A DNA stretch of 64,000 nucleotides from Antedon mediterranea (taxonomy: Eukaryota; Echinodermata; Crinoidea; Comatulida; Antedonidae). Where the stretch lies: contig NC_092672.1 in assembly GCF_964355755.1 (NCBI RefSeq), forward strand, positions 22,564,501 through 22,628,500, read 5' to 3'. Position 1 is the first letter of the stretch. Each line of letters starts with the position of its first letter. This document shows, one piece after another, positions 1-11,027 of this stretch. The notes beneath the pieces were generated by a model that made no database searches, was not told the DNA's origin, and was given only the letters and a program-made list of their open reading frames with translations. The translations under genes and the position numbers were made by a program.

Positions 1-613
1 TCAGGAATCATGACTGTTACTTAGTGTTGACATATTTTGAACTTTAGTTCCCGGTAATATTTTACATATTTTATGGTAAAGTTAAGCTATCAGTGACTTT
101 TGTAAAGGATAACAATAGGCCATTCCAACAATACAGGTGCCTAAGCCTACTAATAATTATTAAGCTAATAAGACAAGAATGATTTTAGCCTTAGGCTACT
201 ATAGTAAGCTGTGTAGTAAGTACTGTATGTAGGCTAAAGTTAAGCCCCCGATCCGGCCTCACTATGGCCTAGCTAGCTGAGATTTAGGTACCTGTCTTTC
301 TGTAACAGCAGTCTATCACAGCTTTTCCGACTGGCGAGGTATGCAAGACTTGATAATTTTAAGATTGAATGCCTACAACTTAAGCAATAAATCTGTTTAA
401 TATCTTGGTAGCAAAAATGATACATTAGTTACTATACAGTGTGTGCCGCAATATTTTGGTATGACCCACTATACGACAAGATTACATGGTTTTGTATATA
501 TTTTGTTCTCTAATTTTTTTAATTCCACAATTTTTCCAGTCATCATCTTAATTTTGTAAAGCTCGGTTTAATACCTTTAGCAGAGGCATCATTTTTTACA
601 TTTGTTTCTTGAA
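1..613. other. Non-coding flank, no gene seen
   Basis: AT-rich sequence with scattered GGCCTA fragments. I see no long open frame, RNA gene or repeat array. It ends at the 10-bp target duplication of the transposon that follows. Confidence 0.5.
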
Positions 614-623
614 GGTATTTGTA

Positions 624-1709
624 GGGTGTCACGAAAGCTCAGACCACGAAAGCTCAGACCCCCTAAGACCTAAGATCACGAAAGCTAAGACCCAACACCT
701 AAGATTACAAATACTAAGATATACTACAGCTTAAAAACAATGCTTGTTTATCCATACATAATTTTAAACACAGTAGGTTTCATTTATTACCATAAATATA
801 ATTTAATACTACCGCAAAACATAGATAAACTCACATTATTTTCGCCCGTTGAGTAAATGTATATTTTTTCTTTACAACAAACAAACTTGACGGGTTGTTT
901 GTTGGTATATATTTACTCCATTGTGTTGGTTCAGAGGATGTTTTTCTTACGCACCTGCCTTTCTTGTATTTTGACTCCAAATTTGTTGACTAACTTTATC
1001 CTGAACACCACACTTTAAAATTAGGACTTATAAGTACTTTCAGAAGGAGAAACACATAATAACAAATAAATAAATCCTTTAAATTGATGATTTTACAGAT
1101 GTGTTTCTTTGTATACTGTAATGACAATGTAACTCCTCGAGCTCCCCATGCTCAATGTTTTTTGTTTCTATGGAGCGCCAAAAGAGCAACAATAATAGTA
1201 CAAGTATAAAAACAGAAAGAAAACGAAACAAAAAACATATCATGATTTTTAAATTAAAATTTATTTGCCAGTATTTATTTCTTCGTACTTGCATGATTAT
1301 ACTATTATCATTACAATTTTAATTTTACATTGTTCCATCCACACTGTAGATGGACTCCACAGAGTTTTCAGCCCTCTATATAATTTTTGCTCTTTTGACG
1401 TTCCATAGAAACAAAAACATTGAACATGGCCCATGGGGTAGGCCTACTGTACTGTAGGCTAGTCATTTTGTGTGCGAGAAAAACGTCTGTAAAATCATCA
1501 ATTTAAAAATGTATTTGTTACTTTTTATGTGATTCTTTTTCATGAAAGTGCCAATTCTAAGGTGTGGTATTCAGAATAAATGTTGGGAGTTAAAATACAA
1601 GGCAGGTGCGAAAGATAAATATTTGTAATCTTAGGTGTTGGGTCTTAGCTTTCGTGATCTTAGGTCTTAGGGGGTCTGGGCTTTCGTGGTCTGAGCTTTC
1701 GTGACACCC
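624..1709. mobile_element. Non-autonomous DNA transposon, copy 1, 10-bp target duplication
   Basis: The element starts GGGTGTCACGAAAGCTC and ends with its inverse (CGTGACACCC). The inverted termini are about 95 bp and contain a 15-bp direct repeat (CACGAAAGCTCAGAC twice) followed by CCTAAGA-type short repeats. It is flanked by a perfect 10-bp direct repeat, ggtatttgta, at 614-623 and 1710-1719, which fixes both ends. Inside, the motif TATGGAGCGCCAAAAGAGCA (about 1170-1189) recurs inverted near 1383-1410, so the interior is also partly foldback. A 71-codon frame on the minus strand (1079-1294) recurs in copy 2 but resembles no protein and is probably chance. Length is 1,086 bp, with no transposase. 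A 9-10-bp duplication suggests a Mutator-like or other long-duplication superfamily; this is inference. Confidence 0.9.
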
Positions 1710-1719
1710 GGTATTTGTA

Positions 1720-2507
1720 TCATGAACACATTCTCTACGTTACCAAACTGTTCCAAGCCAAACACACACCATTTAACAAACGACTGACACAAAAAATCTA
1801 TGAGCGTAGTCAGCCTAGACGAGTACTAAGTCTTACCATTTGCCTCTTTTTTCATTTAAGGTAAAGATTAATAAGATAATAAATTAGTAACTTCTATCAT
1901 AATTAATTATGGAAAACTACAGGGATATTGTAAATTAGAAATGTGAAGTATGAATATATTCACTGTGATGTAACACATACACATCTATCAGGCACACACT
2001 GCAGAATAAGAGTAATTTTCAGAATAATCATAATAATTAATAGGTCTTGATAGTAGAGTAGAGGGAGGCCATTGCCCCTGTATCCGCCCTCTGTTGATCT
2101 TGCATTCGCCTGCATCATGGTTTTTCAAGGTTAAACAAACTTCCTGTTGAAATACTGACTGTTCTATTTAACTCAGTTCAACCTTGTTTTAACAATAGTC
2201 AATCTTTCAATTCATGACATTTTCTCACTACAACTCAAACATTCATTATTTGCATACTAATAAATTGCATTAGTGCCAAGCCATAATAACATCAATTTCC
2301 ATAGACAGCTGCCAATACTGTAAACTATTTTATTTTGCAGGTTCCTAACTGGGCAGCAGTGCCTCTTGTGGTTGTTACCTTACCACAAAGGCAGAAATAG
2401 CAAAGCATTGAAGAAGACTGCTCATAAAAGTGCGCCAAGGAAATGTCAGACAACATAGTACGGTATGTTTTTGCTATAGGCCTACAGTATACAGTACAGA
2501 TAATAAA
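1720..2507. other. Non-coding; diverged relative of 35.24-35.46 kb
   Basis: No gene is seen. The stretch 2130-2420 resembles 35240-35460, sharing for example TCTATTTAACTCAG, ACTCACAAACATTCA-like and CTTGTGGTTGTTACCTT segments. Around 2370-2410 there is a single, internally shortened version of the 72-bp unit that forms the array at 35.4-36.4 kb. Confidence 0.5.
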
Positions 2508-2509
2508 TA

Positions 2510-4378
2510 CTGCAACATTTGGACGCGTAGACTACGTTTCGTACGCGTGGCCACTTCGTAGGTTTCGCATGGCGTAATCTACGCAAGCTAACATGCTACG
2601 CGTAGTCTACACGTAGCCTACGAGGGAGAGCTAGGAGGGGAAATCCCAATGTTCAGATTATTGTGTACTGTGCTACATGCACCACACGGAATTAGTTAAC
2701 GAATTTGAATACTAGTTTTCATCAAATTTAAAATGCGAGTTAATTACTGTGAAGTAATAATAAATGTATTAATATTAGTATTAATTACTGTGTGTTGGTT
2801 GTGTTAAAATGGGACATTTATTTTTATGAAAGAAGAACAAGTGTAGTACATCTATCACCGATCGGCCAACGTACGGACGGACGGCGGTCGTCGTCTGTTT
2901 GTGTGAAATGGCCTCCGGCTAGGCCTAGCTAGCTTGCTAAAAAGGTAGGGTTACCGGCGTACCTACCGACAGTTTAATTTTAAAATATGTGGTACGCCTA
3001 TAGTACTTATAGGCCTACTTAGTAGTAGTACTGTATGATAATCCATACTGTGTACAAGCGTTAAATACGATGTACATGGCGTGAAAATGTGAAATAATGT
3101 GGTATAGCCTAGCTAGGTGACAGAAGGATATTTTCTCGATACGACAGTTTTCGCCGTGAAGCTGCTGTTTACCCACGTGTGTGTATCGCGCAGTACCACT
3201 CTACAGTCTGAACTATGTTTGTTTACTAATACTAGGCTATAATAATGAACGATGTTTCGTTTTAAAATTGCGTTTAAATGAAATATTACGCTTATTTAGT
3301 ACTACTGTATGGGATAATATGAATTGTTTAAATACTGTAAATGTCAAAATAATAGAATACAAATACGATATTATTTTTGTTCCAACGGAAATCGAGACGG
3401 ATCACTCCATTTGTAATTCATTCGCCCAGTGTGTTTATATCCACGTGTTTATGATCCGCGGATGGATACTCTCTCTGAACTGTACTTTTATGTTTTGCTT
3501 TTAACCTTCAATTTAGTGAAGTTCAACTTTTATTAAATAAAGTCTTGCATATTTCCTAACCCTAAAATTTATTTTTATTTATAACTAAAATAACATTTAT
3601 TTAAATACTATCTAATTTATTATCGCGCATGACTAAAAAAAAACCAAAACAACAAGATCAGGCAAGCACATGTTATGCATGGAGGTATTATACCATGTGT
3701 TATGTGTCCTCCGATCCTCCTCCTCTCTGCTGATGACGATGTTCTGAACAACCTGTAACTTGACCCTCCACCGATCCTCTGCTGCAGGTTGTTACAATAG
3801 CTAATAATGGAGTTTGATGTACAGTTACGACAGTTTCAAACCTGGATATTTTTTGTTCAAATGAAACATACTGAGTACTGTATTAATTACTTATAAAAAA
3901 TTAACTTCCAATTTTAGGCCTACTACTAATACTATTGCTATGGAAGGTAGTCATAATAACGGCCCGTCATCAATTCATTTTGTACACTACTGCCTGGCCG
4001 GCGATGGTGAATGTACAGCAGTAGCCTAGGCTAGGCCTAGTTAATTAGACTTTTCGCGTCTAGCCTAGGCTTTGAGCAATTTTAAATGCTATTTTCTTTA
4101 GAAAAATTTGAATTTCAAGTATGTTTAATAATGATGATGATATTATTGTATTGGCGAAACAATCGTATCATTTCTATTTATTCGAACCTTTCGTAGCCTG
4201 CTTAGCCGTCGACGATGTACTTGTACACAGTTGAGTTTGGGGAATTCCCACACACAGTTGATCACAACGTAGGCTACGAATGCTACGCGTAGCCTACGCA
4301 CTACGAATGCTACGCCACGCAACCGCTATGCACCCGCCACACGTAGACTACGTTACCTACGCGTGGCAAATGTTGCAG
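2510..4378. mobile_element. Inverted-repeat DNA element flanked by TA
   Basis: The left end CTGCAACATTTGGACGCGTAG is matched by the inverse of the right end (CTACGCGTGGCAAATGTTGCAG). TA dinucleotides at 2508-2509 and 4379-4380 may be a TA target duplication. The termini carry many interleaved CTACGCGTAG and CGTAGRCTACG palindromes (2520-2630 and 4270-4365). The interior has no convincing coding sequence; a 107-codon frame at 3181-3504 resembles nothing I know. A non-autonomous element of 1.87 kb is the simplest reading; the superfamily is uncertain. Confidence 0.65.
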
Positions 4379-4977
4379 TAGTTTTTATCTGTACTGTAGC
4401 AATGATTTTCTATTGAAACTTGTTTTAATGATACTTGTATGATTGATATTATGTCTATTAACAACTTCTTGTGTTTTGTACTACAATTCCAAAGGAAATC
4501 AGAGTTTTGTAAATGAATTGTAAGAATTCTAAAGTGAAATTCAATAGAATACTTGTGTATTGTGCTTCTATATTTAATAAGTGCATAGACCGTGGACAAG
4601 TTTTTGTGATATCAAAGTCAGGTACTATTCATTGTGAATACTATAATAGAAATATACTCTAAAGAGTAGACAGTTGGTGCTATGAATTGATTGAATTCAG
4701 ACAACTAGATCGTCAGTCCAGTTATTGTGAATTACCAAATTATTCCAGTTTATAATATGCAATAATAATGTAAGTTTGCAATGTAGATGTGAAGTACAGT
4801 AAGAAATACAGGATATTGCTAGTTTTTAGATCAATTTTATAAATTTGATTTATATTATTTTATAATTTTGATTATTATGAGTTTTAAGGAAGAAGGAAGC
4901 TGAAATGTTTGGATACAAGAGATAAAAGTTAGTGTTTATAATGTTTAAAGATTTAACATTAAATTTACATTTTGTGT

Positions 4978-5122
4978 TTATTTTTGGTCATGATTGACAG
5001 TTGTGTTAAATTCAGACAATGCTAGCTAATAGAAACAAGTGTTGTTAATTTTATTTTTGGTCATGATTGACAGTTGTGTTAAATTCAGACAATGCTAGCT
5101 AATAGAAACAAGTGTTGTTAAT
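4978..5122 (+). repeat. Two tandem copies of a 73-bp unit
   Basis: The unit running from TTATTTTTGGTCATGATTG to AAGTGTTGTTAAT occurs twice in a row, offset by 73 bp and almost identical. It directly precedes the 45-bp array. Confidence 0.8.
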
Positions 5123-5133
5123 GGCAGCATAGA

Positions 5134-5673
5134 AAAACAGAAAGCCTAAAGAGAAAATGATCACCAGTATGTAGATTAACAACAGAAAGCCTAAAGAGAA
5201 AATGATCACCAGTATGTAGATTAACAACAGAAAGCCTAAAGAGAAAATGATCACCAGTATGTAGATTAACAACAGAAAGCCTAAAGAGAAAATGATCACC
5301 AGTATGTAGATTAACAACAGAAAGCCTAAAGAGAAAATGATCACCAGTATGTAGATTAACAACAGAAAGCCTAAAGAGAAAATGATCACCAGTATGTAGA
5401 TTAACAACAGAAAGCCTAAAGAGAAAATGATCACCAGTATGTAGATTAACAACAGAAAGTCTAAAGAGAATGATCACCAGTATGTAGATTAACAACAGAA
5501 AGCCTAAAGAGAAAATGATCACCAGTATGTAGATTAACAACAGAACGCCTAAAGAGAAAATGATCACTAGTATGTAGATTAACAACAGAAAGCCTAAAGA
5601 GAAAATGATCACCAGTATGTAGATTAACAACAGAAAGCCTAAAGAGAAAATGATCACCAGTATGTAGATTTAG
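5134..5673 (+). repeat. Minisatellite, 45-bp unit, about 12 copies
   Basis: The unit begins ACAGAAAGCCTAAAGAGAAA and ends GTAGATTAACA. Copies are nearly identical; one near 5455 is 2 bp shorter, and a few carry single changes. As 45 is a multiple of three, long frames stay open on the minus strand; these are by-products of the period and not genes. Confidence 0.95.
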
Positions 5674-5726
5674 GAGAACACTTTAATATAGTTTAACTCT
5701 ATTCCCTTTACATAACATGTTTGATA

Positions 5727-8300
5727 GCCTGATAATTTTAGTAGACTTCTTAGTCAATGTAGAGATGTTATCTTTTAAGCTGCTTGATCGGTTCTGTAGG
5801 TCTGTCAATCTTTTAAACATTTAACATGTTAGATCTGATATCAATTGATTTCTGTAGGTCTGTCAAGTGTCAGTCTTTTAAACAAATAACAGGTTAGATC
5901 TGATATCAATTGATTTCTGTAGGTCTGTTAGTCTTTAAAACATTTCATTTTATTTTCAATTTCATTTAATTTTTACCCATGAATATAAATTATAAACATT
6001 GTAACAATACATACAAATTATAATAATTATATCAAGGGAGGGGCTAAAAATTAGTTAAAACTAATCAAGTTTAGCCCCTAAACATTGAAATATAAATAAT
6101 TATATAAATAAATTAGGGTTATATCTAGTATACCAATTTATTCCTGTAGGTCTGTCAGTCTTTTAAACAGGTAACAGGTTAGATCTAGTATACCAACAGA
6201 CCTACAGAAATTGGTATACTAGATCTAATGTGTTAAATGTTTTATTATTTTTTTCTGTCTAAACTTGCAGTCCTGTAGTTACCATACTGAAAATTTTCCT
6301 AAAATGCAAACCATTGTTAATTTTATATAAAATTATTCTTGAATTGAATTGAATTGAATTAAATTAAAATACTATTTATTTTTGTTTTGCCTAAAATAGC
6401 AATTAAAAAAATTGAGCTTGTTTCCCTCTAGTGCATTGTAGTTCATATTAAAGCAAGAAATACTACCCTCACTATTATCAGATCAATTTATTTACAAATT
6501 TGTAATTTACAGTGTAAAGTAGTATGGAAGGCTTCAATGGGCAGGTTTGAAAATAAACACTGAAATACTGTTTGGAACAGAGTGCAAACCATTTTTGTAA
6601 ATGTAAAAATGACACAATTGTGGGAAGGGGGTTAAAGGCCCATTTACACTATAGGGCAATAACAATTTACAATAAAAAGATAAATATGCATTTTTATTTT
6701 CAAAAAGAAAAGAATTTAAAAAAGTTTTCATCCTAGAACTGGATTATCATCTATGCTGCCTCTAATGAAAACAATATTTCCACACGTCCAATCAAATGAC
6801 GTCATGATTTAATAGTAAGAGCAATAACATCGGGACAATACAATAATTTTATTGTTTTTATTGATTATGATGTAATTTGATTAGATTTAAAAAAAATACT
6901 TTTTTTATCAGATACAGCATAAATTATTATCCTATAGTTCTAGAACGAAAACTAATGTATCTATTTATCGTCGATCTTTATCGCCCTAGTGTAAATGGGC
7001 CTTAAGAGTATAGGAGGGGCATGTGCTTTCACCCCTAATTAGGAATGTCAGAGCCTAAAATCTGGGCAGTCTCTAGGCTTTCTTGTTTTTTTTACCTAGT
7101 CACCATGCATTTACGAAGCCAATTATAATTTGAAAGGAAATTCTAAATAATTGACCGAAAAGTATGAGTCAAATGTAAACTTGTCATATTAAACATTTTT
7201 TGAACGGCAACCTGATAAGTTTAGTAGACTTCTTAGTCAGTTTAAAGAATGCATGGCCTACTGTATTTTTTAAGCTGCTTGGTCGGTTCTATAGGTCTGT
7301 CAGTCTTTGAAACATTTAACATTTTAGATTTAATATACCAATGTATTCCTGTAAGTCTGTCAGTCTTTTAAACATGTAACAGGTTAGATCTAGTATACCA
7401 ACAGACCTACAGAAATCAATTGGTATACTAGATCTAATGTGTTAATTAAATGTTTTATTATTTTTTCTGTCTTAAATTTCAGTCCTGTAGTTACCATACT
7501 GAGAATTTTTCTCAAATGTGTAGTAATTAGATTAAAATACTTTTTTTTTGTTGCCTAAAATAGCAATTATTTGCTAATAAAAACTGAGCTGAGCTCTAGT
7601 ACTTTTTAGGGGTTTCATAGAAATTTAATAACAAAATTCTAAAGGAAATTCCACAGAGTATTGTGAATTGTACATCAACAAAAAGAAGTGCATAGACCGT
7701 GCAAAAGCTATTGTGACATCATAGCTAAAGTCAATAAGCATATTATGTGAATCATAGAGATATTATAGTTCACTATAATATCTCTATGTGTGAATGAACA
7801 CTAAATATGAAAATAGACTGTAAGGAGTGGTAGGCAGTTGGTGCTACAAATTGGTTGAATTGGTAAAGTCAGTATTATAAGTTATTAAGATTTCAAGTCC
7901 AAGTTGAGTCCATAATTTGTAAGTTTGCATTGTAGTTCATATTAAAGCAAGAAATACTACCCTAACTATTATCAGATCAATTTATTTACAAATTTGTAAT
8001 TTACAGTGTACAGTAGTATAGAAGGCTGCAATGAGCAGGTTTGAAAATAAACACTGGAATACTGGATTTGAGTGCAAACAATTTTTGTAAATGTAAAAAT
8101 TATACAATTGTGGGGAGGTGTTAAGATTATGGGAGGAATGTCAGAGCCTAAAATTTGGGCAGTCTCTAGGCTTTATTGTTTTTTAACCTAGTCACCATGC
8201 ATACAGATTTACGAAGCCAATTATAATTTGAAAGCAAATTCTATATAATTGACCAAAAAGTATGAAATTTAAAATTGTCATAATAAACAATTTTTGAATG
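5727..8300 (+). repeat. Diverged tandem duplication, period about 1.5 kb
   Basis: The order is U (from 5727), V (from 6434), U' (from about 7210), V' (from 7929). U and U' share a TTTAGTAGACTTCTTAGTCA segment. V and V' share ATTGTAGTTCATATTAAAGC through GCAGTCTCTAGGCTTT, with an offset of about 1,495 bp. V carries a 366-bp insertion that V' lacks. U and U' contain small palindromes around TAGATCTAGTATACCAA. A hairpin with GGGGCTAAA/TTTAGCCCC arms lies at 6035-6075, and another with CATAGAGATATTATAG arms at 7750-7788. No gene is seen. Confidence 0.75.
6636..7001. mobile_element. 366-bp MITE with TTAA target duplication
   Basis: The inverted termini are AGGCCCATTTACACTA on the left and TAGTGTAAATGGGCC on the right. 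TTAA stands at 6632-6635 and 7002-7005. The paralogous segment near 8113-8125 (GTGTTAAGATTATGGGAGG) has one TTAA and no element, so it is a natural empty site. TTAA preference is typical of piggyBac and Kolobok elements; I cannot choose between them. There is no coding capacity. Confidence 0.9.
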
Positions 8301-9170
8301 GCAACCGATTTCTCTTTTGTTGGGGCAGCCCACTTTTATTGCACATATTATGATAAACAATATGATAAAAGTTATATCTATCTATCAATGGATATTTATG
8401 TGATACAGTAGTACACATCCTGAGGTTATAAGAGTATAGAAAATATTGTGATATTGTGTTAAAATCTAAATATGATAAAACAATTATACAGTGAAAATTT
8501 ATATTACAGAGCTAAAACGATATAAAGAACATTCAGTATTATAAATTTAGATTCAATATAATAATAATAATAATAATAATGATAAGATGTTTTGTTTAAT
8601 TCTTTGATAAAATTGTATAGTTTTAAATTGATAAAGAAAGACATTTTGAACATAATGCTTTCAAGATTTACATGAATTATATGATAAAATAACAAACTAA
8701 TATACATTGAAAAACTAAACCCAAACCGAAGTATGGACATACGCCCTTGTTGCTAGCCAGGTTTATTAGCTAGCACCAGTTGTGTCTCGGTCATCCCGGA
8801 CACGAACTTTGAATCCTCTGAATAAAATCAGTACTAGTAAAATGTTTGGAATAATAGTGCAATTTCCGGACAGATTCCATAATTCCCAAAATTTTTCAGC
8901 ATTAGCCTGAACCATGTAGGTGGGCTAATTTAAATTTACCAGTAGATCATTACCAAAACTAGCCCTTGATCCCCACAATGGCTCTCTGTATTAAACTACA
9001 AAATGATATCTTAAACCAGTCCATTGACAATGAAAAGACAAATCGGATAAACTTAAAGACACTATATATAGACCTAGATTGTTTGTAAAAATAAATAATA
9101 TTACTATACAGACCTATTGCGAAAAAAAAAATTGATTCTAATAATTTTAGCGGCCTGTTTTAAATCCCAA
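8301..9170. other. Non-coding; short (AAT)n microsatellite
   Basis: No gene is seen. A run of about eight ATA/ATT triplets lies at 8557-8583. The remainder is AT-rich unique-looking sequence. Confidence 0.5.
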
Positions 9171-9272
9171 CATGCATCGCGTGCGGATTGATATTTCATA
9201 TTGTGAGGTGATGATTGGTCACATGCATCGCGTGCGGATTGGTATTTCATATTGTGAGGTGATGATTGGTTA
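9171..9272 (+). repeat. Two tandem copies of a 51-bp unit
   Basis: The unit begins CATGCATCGCGTGCGGATTG and ends GATGATTGGTYA. It occurs twice with one or two differences, offset by 51 bp. Confidence 0.85.
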
Positions 9273-9852
9273 CATGAAAAGGTAAACAAATAAAAGAACC
9301 GTAACTTTTCAGCTAAAATACCTTGTCTTGCTTACAAAACTAAGCTCAACTAAGCTAGAACTAGAAACGTCTAGAACCTTCGAAGCGAGCTACTTAGGGA
9401 GTGCATTAATTTTCTCTTTTATCATAATTAACCATAAAATGCACATTTAATGTTTTGAAAGTTATATATTATTTTTACAAAACGGCAACAATTGCAGATC
9501 TAGTGTCTTTAACCAATATTAGAACTGATGTTGTAATTTCTTCAATGAAGTCGTAGATTGTATACCTTCCAAAACTCCTAAGCGTCGGAATCATTTTTTG
9601 TTGGGACGTTTTCTGACTTAGTGTATTTATTATTATTATCAAGCAAAGTAAGAATGCAGTGGCGCAACCTCCGCATCCCATTTGTAACGATTCGTACAAA
9701 GGACACCGCCATACAACCGCCCCTAGGCCTACCTATTGTTTAGCTGACAGTCATTAAGCATAAATAAAAGTGTACAAGTCAAAAATGGAACGCCGTGGTT
9801 ACCTACAGATCATCATCATAGAGGATATGTTAATAATAATATAGTACACTTG

Positions 9853-9920
9853 TAACGCGAAATTTGGTCCGGGGCCAAAACTGGTTCGGTCGGATCAATT
9901 TTGGCGTTGAAATAGCCGCT
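9853..9920. mobile_element. Solo end of a GGTCCGGGGCCAAAA-type element
   Basis: The stretch GGTCCGGGGCCAAAACTGG followed by GATCAATTTTGGC matches the inverse of the right end of the 29.2-31.8 kb element (GGCCCCGGACC at 31747-31757 and neighbours). No partner end is found nearby, so this looks like a truncated relic; its inner limit is not defined. Confidence 0.4.
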
Positions 9921-10040
9921 AAAACAGGTCCGGCCTTCAACATCGCTTATTTATCCATAACAAGCACGAATGTGCAATACTCGGGGTACAGCGAAAGAAG
10001 CTGTATACAGACGTATACAGTTAGAAAGTTAAAGAAAAAT

Positions 10041-10112
10041 AGGTTTCGCCAGGGCTCAAACCGGGACCTTCTGCGTGTTAAGCAGACTTGACAACCACTA
10101 CACTACGAAACC
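10041..10112 (-). tRNA. tRNA-Val(AAC)-like gene
   Basis: Read on the minus strand, a seven-pair acceptor stem GGTTTCG/CGAAACC is perfect. The anticodon stem TCTGC/GCAGA closes a seven-base loop TTAACAC with anticodon AAC, and the T loop reads TTTGAGC. The D region (TAGTGTAGTGGTT) matches metazoan tRNA-Val well. One T-stem pair is mismatched (C-T), and TTTGAGC departs from the usual TTCGANN. A run of five Ts follows immediately downstream, as expected for a Pol III terminator. It could be functional or a tRNA-derived retroposon head; the second tRNA-like sequence 210 bp away on the same strand favours caution. Confidence 0.65.
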
Positions 10113-10322
10113 TCTTACATTGAAATTGTGGGTTACAGAAAGTTTTTTAATCCATTTAAATTACAAATAAATGGTAATAAGCACAAAGCAAAATAAACAT
10201 GTGTAAAAGTGATAATTACCGATTACACAAAATAAGTATTTCAAAAAATAATAATAAGATATACTGTGTATAATTATCATATTGCGTATACAGTACTTTT
10301 CACCATAAAGTTTAAAAAAAAA

Positions 10323-10395
10323 AGGTTTAGACCGGGCTCGAACCAGGTACCTTCTGCGTATTGAGCAAACGTGATAACCACTACGCCAAGAAGCC
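10323..10395 (-). pseudogene. tRNA pseudogene (AAT anticodon position)
   Basis: On the minus strand this keeps near-perfect internal promoter boxes: A box TGGCGTAGTGG and B box GGTTCGAGCCC. It is followed by a long T run. The acceptor stem GGCTTCT/CTAAACC is broken at three or more pairs. Position 33 of the anticodon loop (TCAATAC) is C instead of the near-invariant T. It is similar to its neighbour at 10041-10112 across the anticodon and T arms, so the two may be duplicates or two copies of a tRNA-derived SINE head. Confidence 0.6.
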
Positions 10396-10399
10396 GCAT

Positions 10400-11027
10400 A
10401 TAACCATATAACTACATAACGCTGTGGTGTGTGTCACACATTGTGGATTCTTAATTAAACAAATTAATTAACAAAAAATTAAAAATCCGGCTCTATAGCT
10501 TTGAGGACATGTCCCTGTAGTATGTTCATGCCAAATCCCAGCTCAATACTACAACTAATAAGGGAGGAGTAGTACTTTAAAAATCGCACTTTTTACTCAA
10601 TAGTGTCCAGATGGTGGAGGAGAAAATGAGTAAGTACTAGACTCGGGTACCCCGAGTAAAAAAAGTCCAAATGGTTGAACTACACTATCCTTAGAGTAAA
10701 TCGAAAAGAAATTATCGAAACGGAGAGATTAAAAATGTGCAAGAATAAATCGGCGTTCGGTATATAAAATTACTAGAGGGCGCTATTAGTTTTAAACGAA
10801 CTGAACAATAGAAAATTCCAAAAGCCGATTAGAGTTTCTTTTTAAATTAGTGTTTCAATAATTTTTGTTGGTTTGAACGGTAATATTTAGTATATTTACT
10901 TTAAGCATAGTTTAATAGTAATGGCAATAAGCGCTTTGTACGAACGAATATTATTATTAAGAGAGAAAAAATATATATAGAAAAGCACAGCACTCAATTG
11001 CCATCATATCATTGCTTTCTTCTACAG
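10400..11027. other. Non-coding, nothing recognised
   Basis: There is no gene, array or inverted repeat that I can support between the tRNA pseudogene and the 48-bp array. Confidence 0.5.

Noticed and set aside
1079-1294. 71-codon frame shared by the 624 and 32081 transposon copies, possible small protein
   Set aside because: Between copies the differences include compensating frame changes in the middle part, and the frame overlaps the inner inverted repeat. Sharing is explained by DNA-level copy identity.
3181-3504. 107-codon plus-strand frame in the TA-flanked element
   Set aside because: No recognisable domain, AT-driven composition, and the start is not an ATG.
5099-5657. Hydrophobic minus-strand frames resembling membrane proteins
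   Set aside because: They are translations of the 45-bp unit (15 residues per turn) in two frames; the hydrophobicity is a product of the A-rich plus strand.
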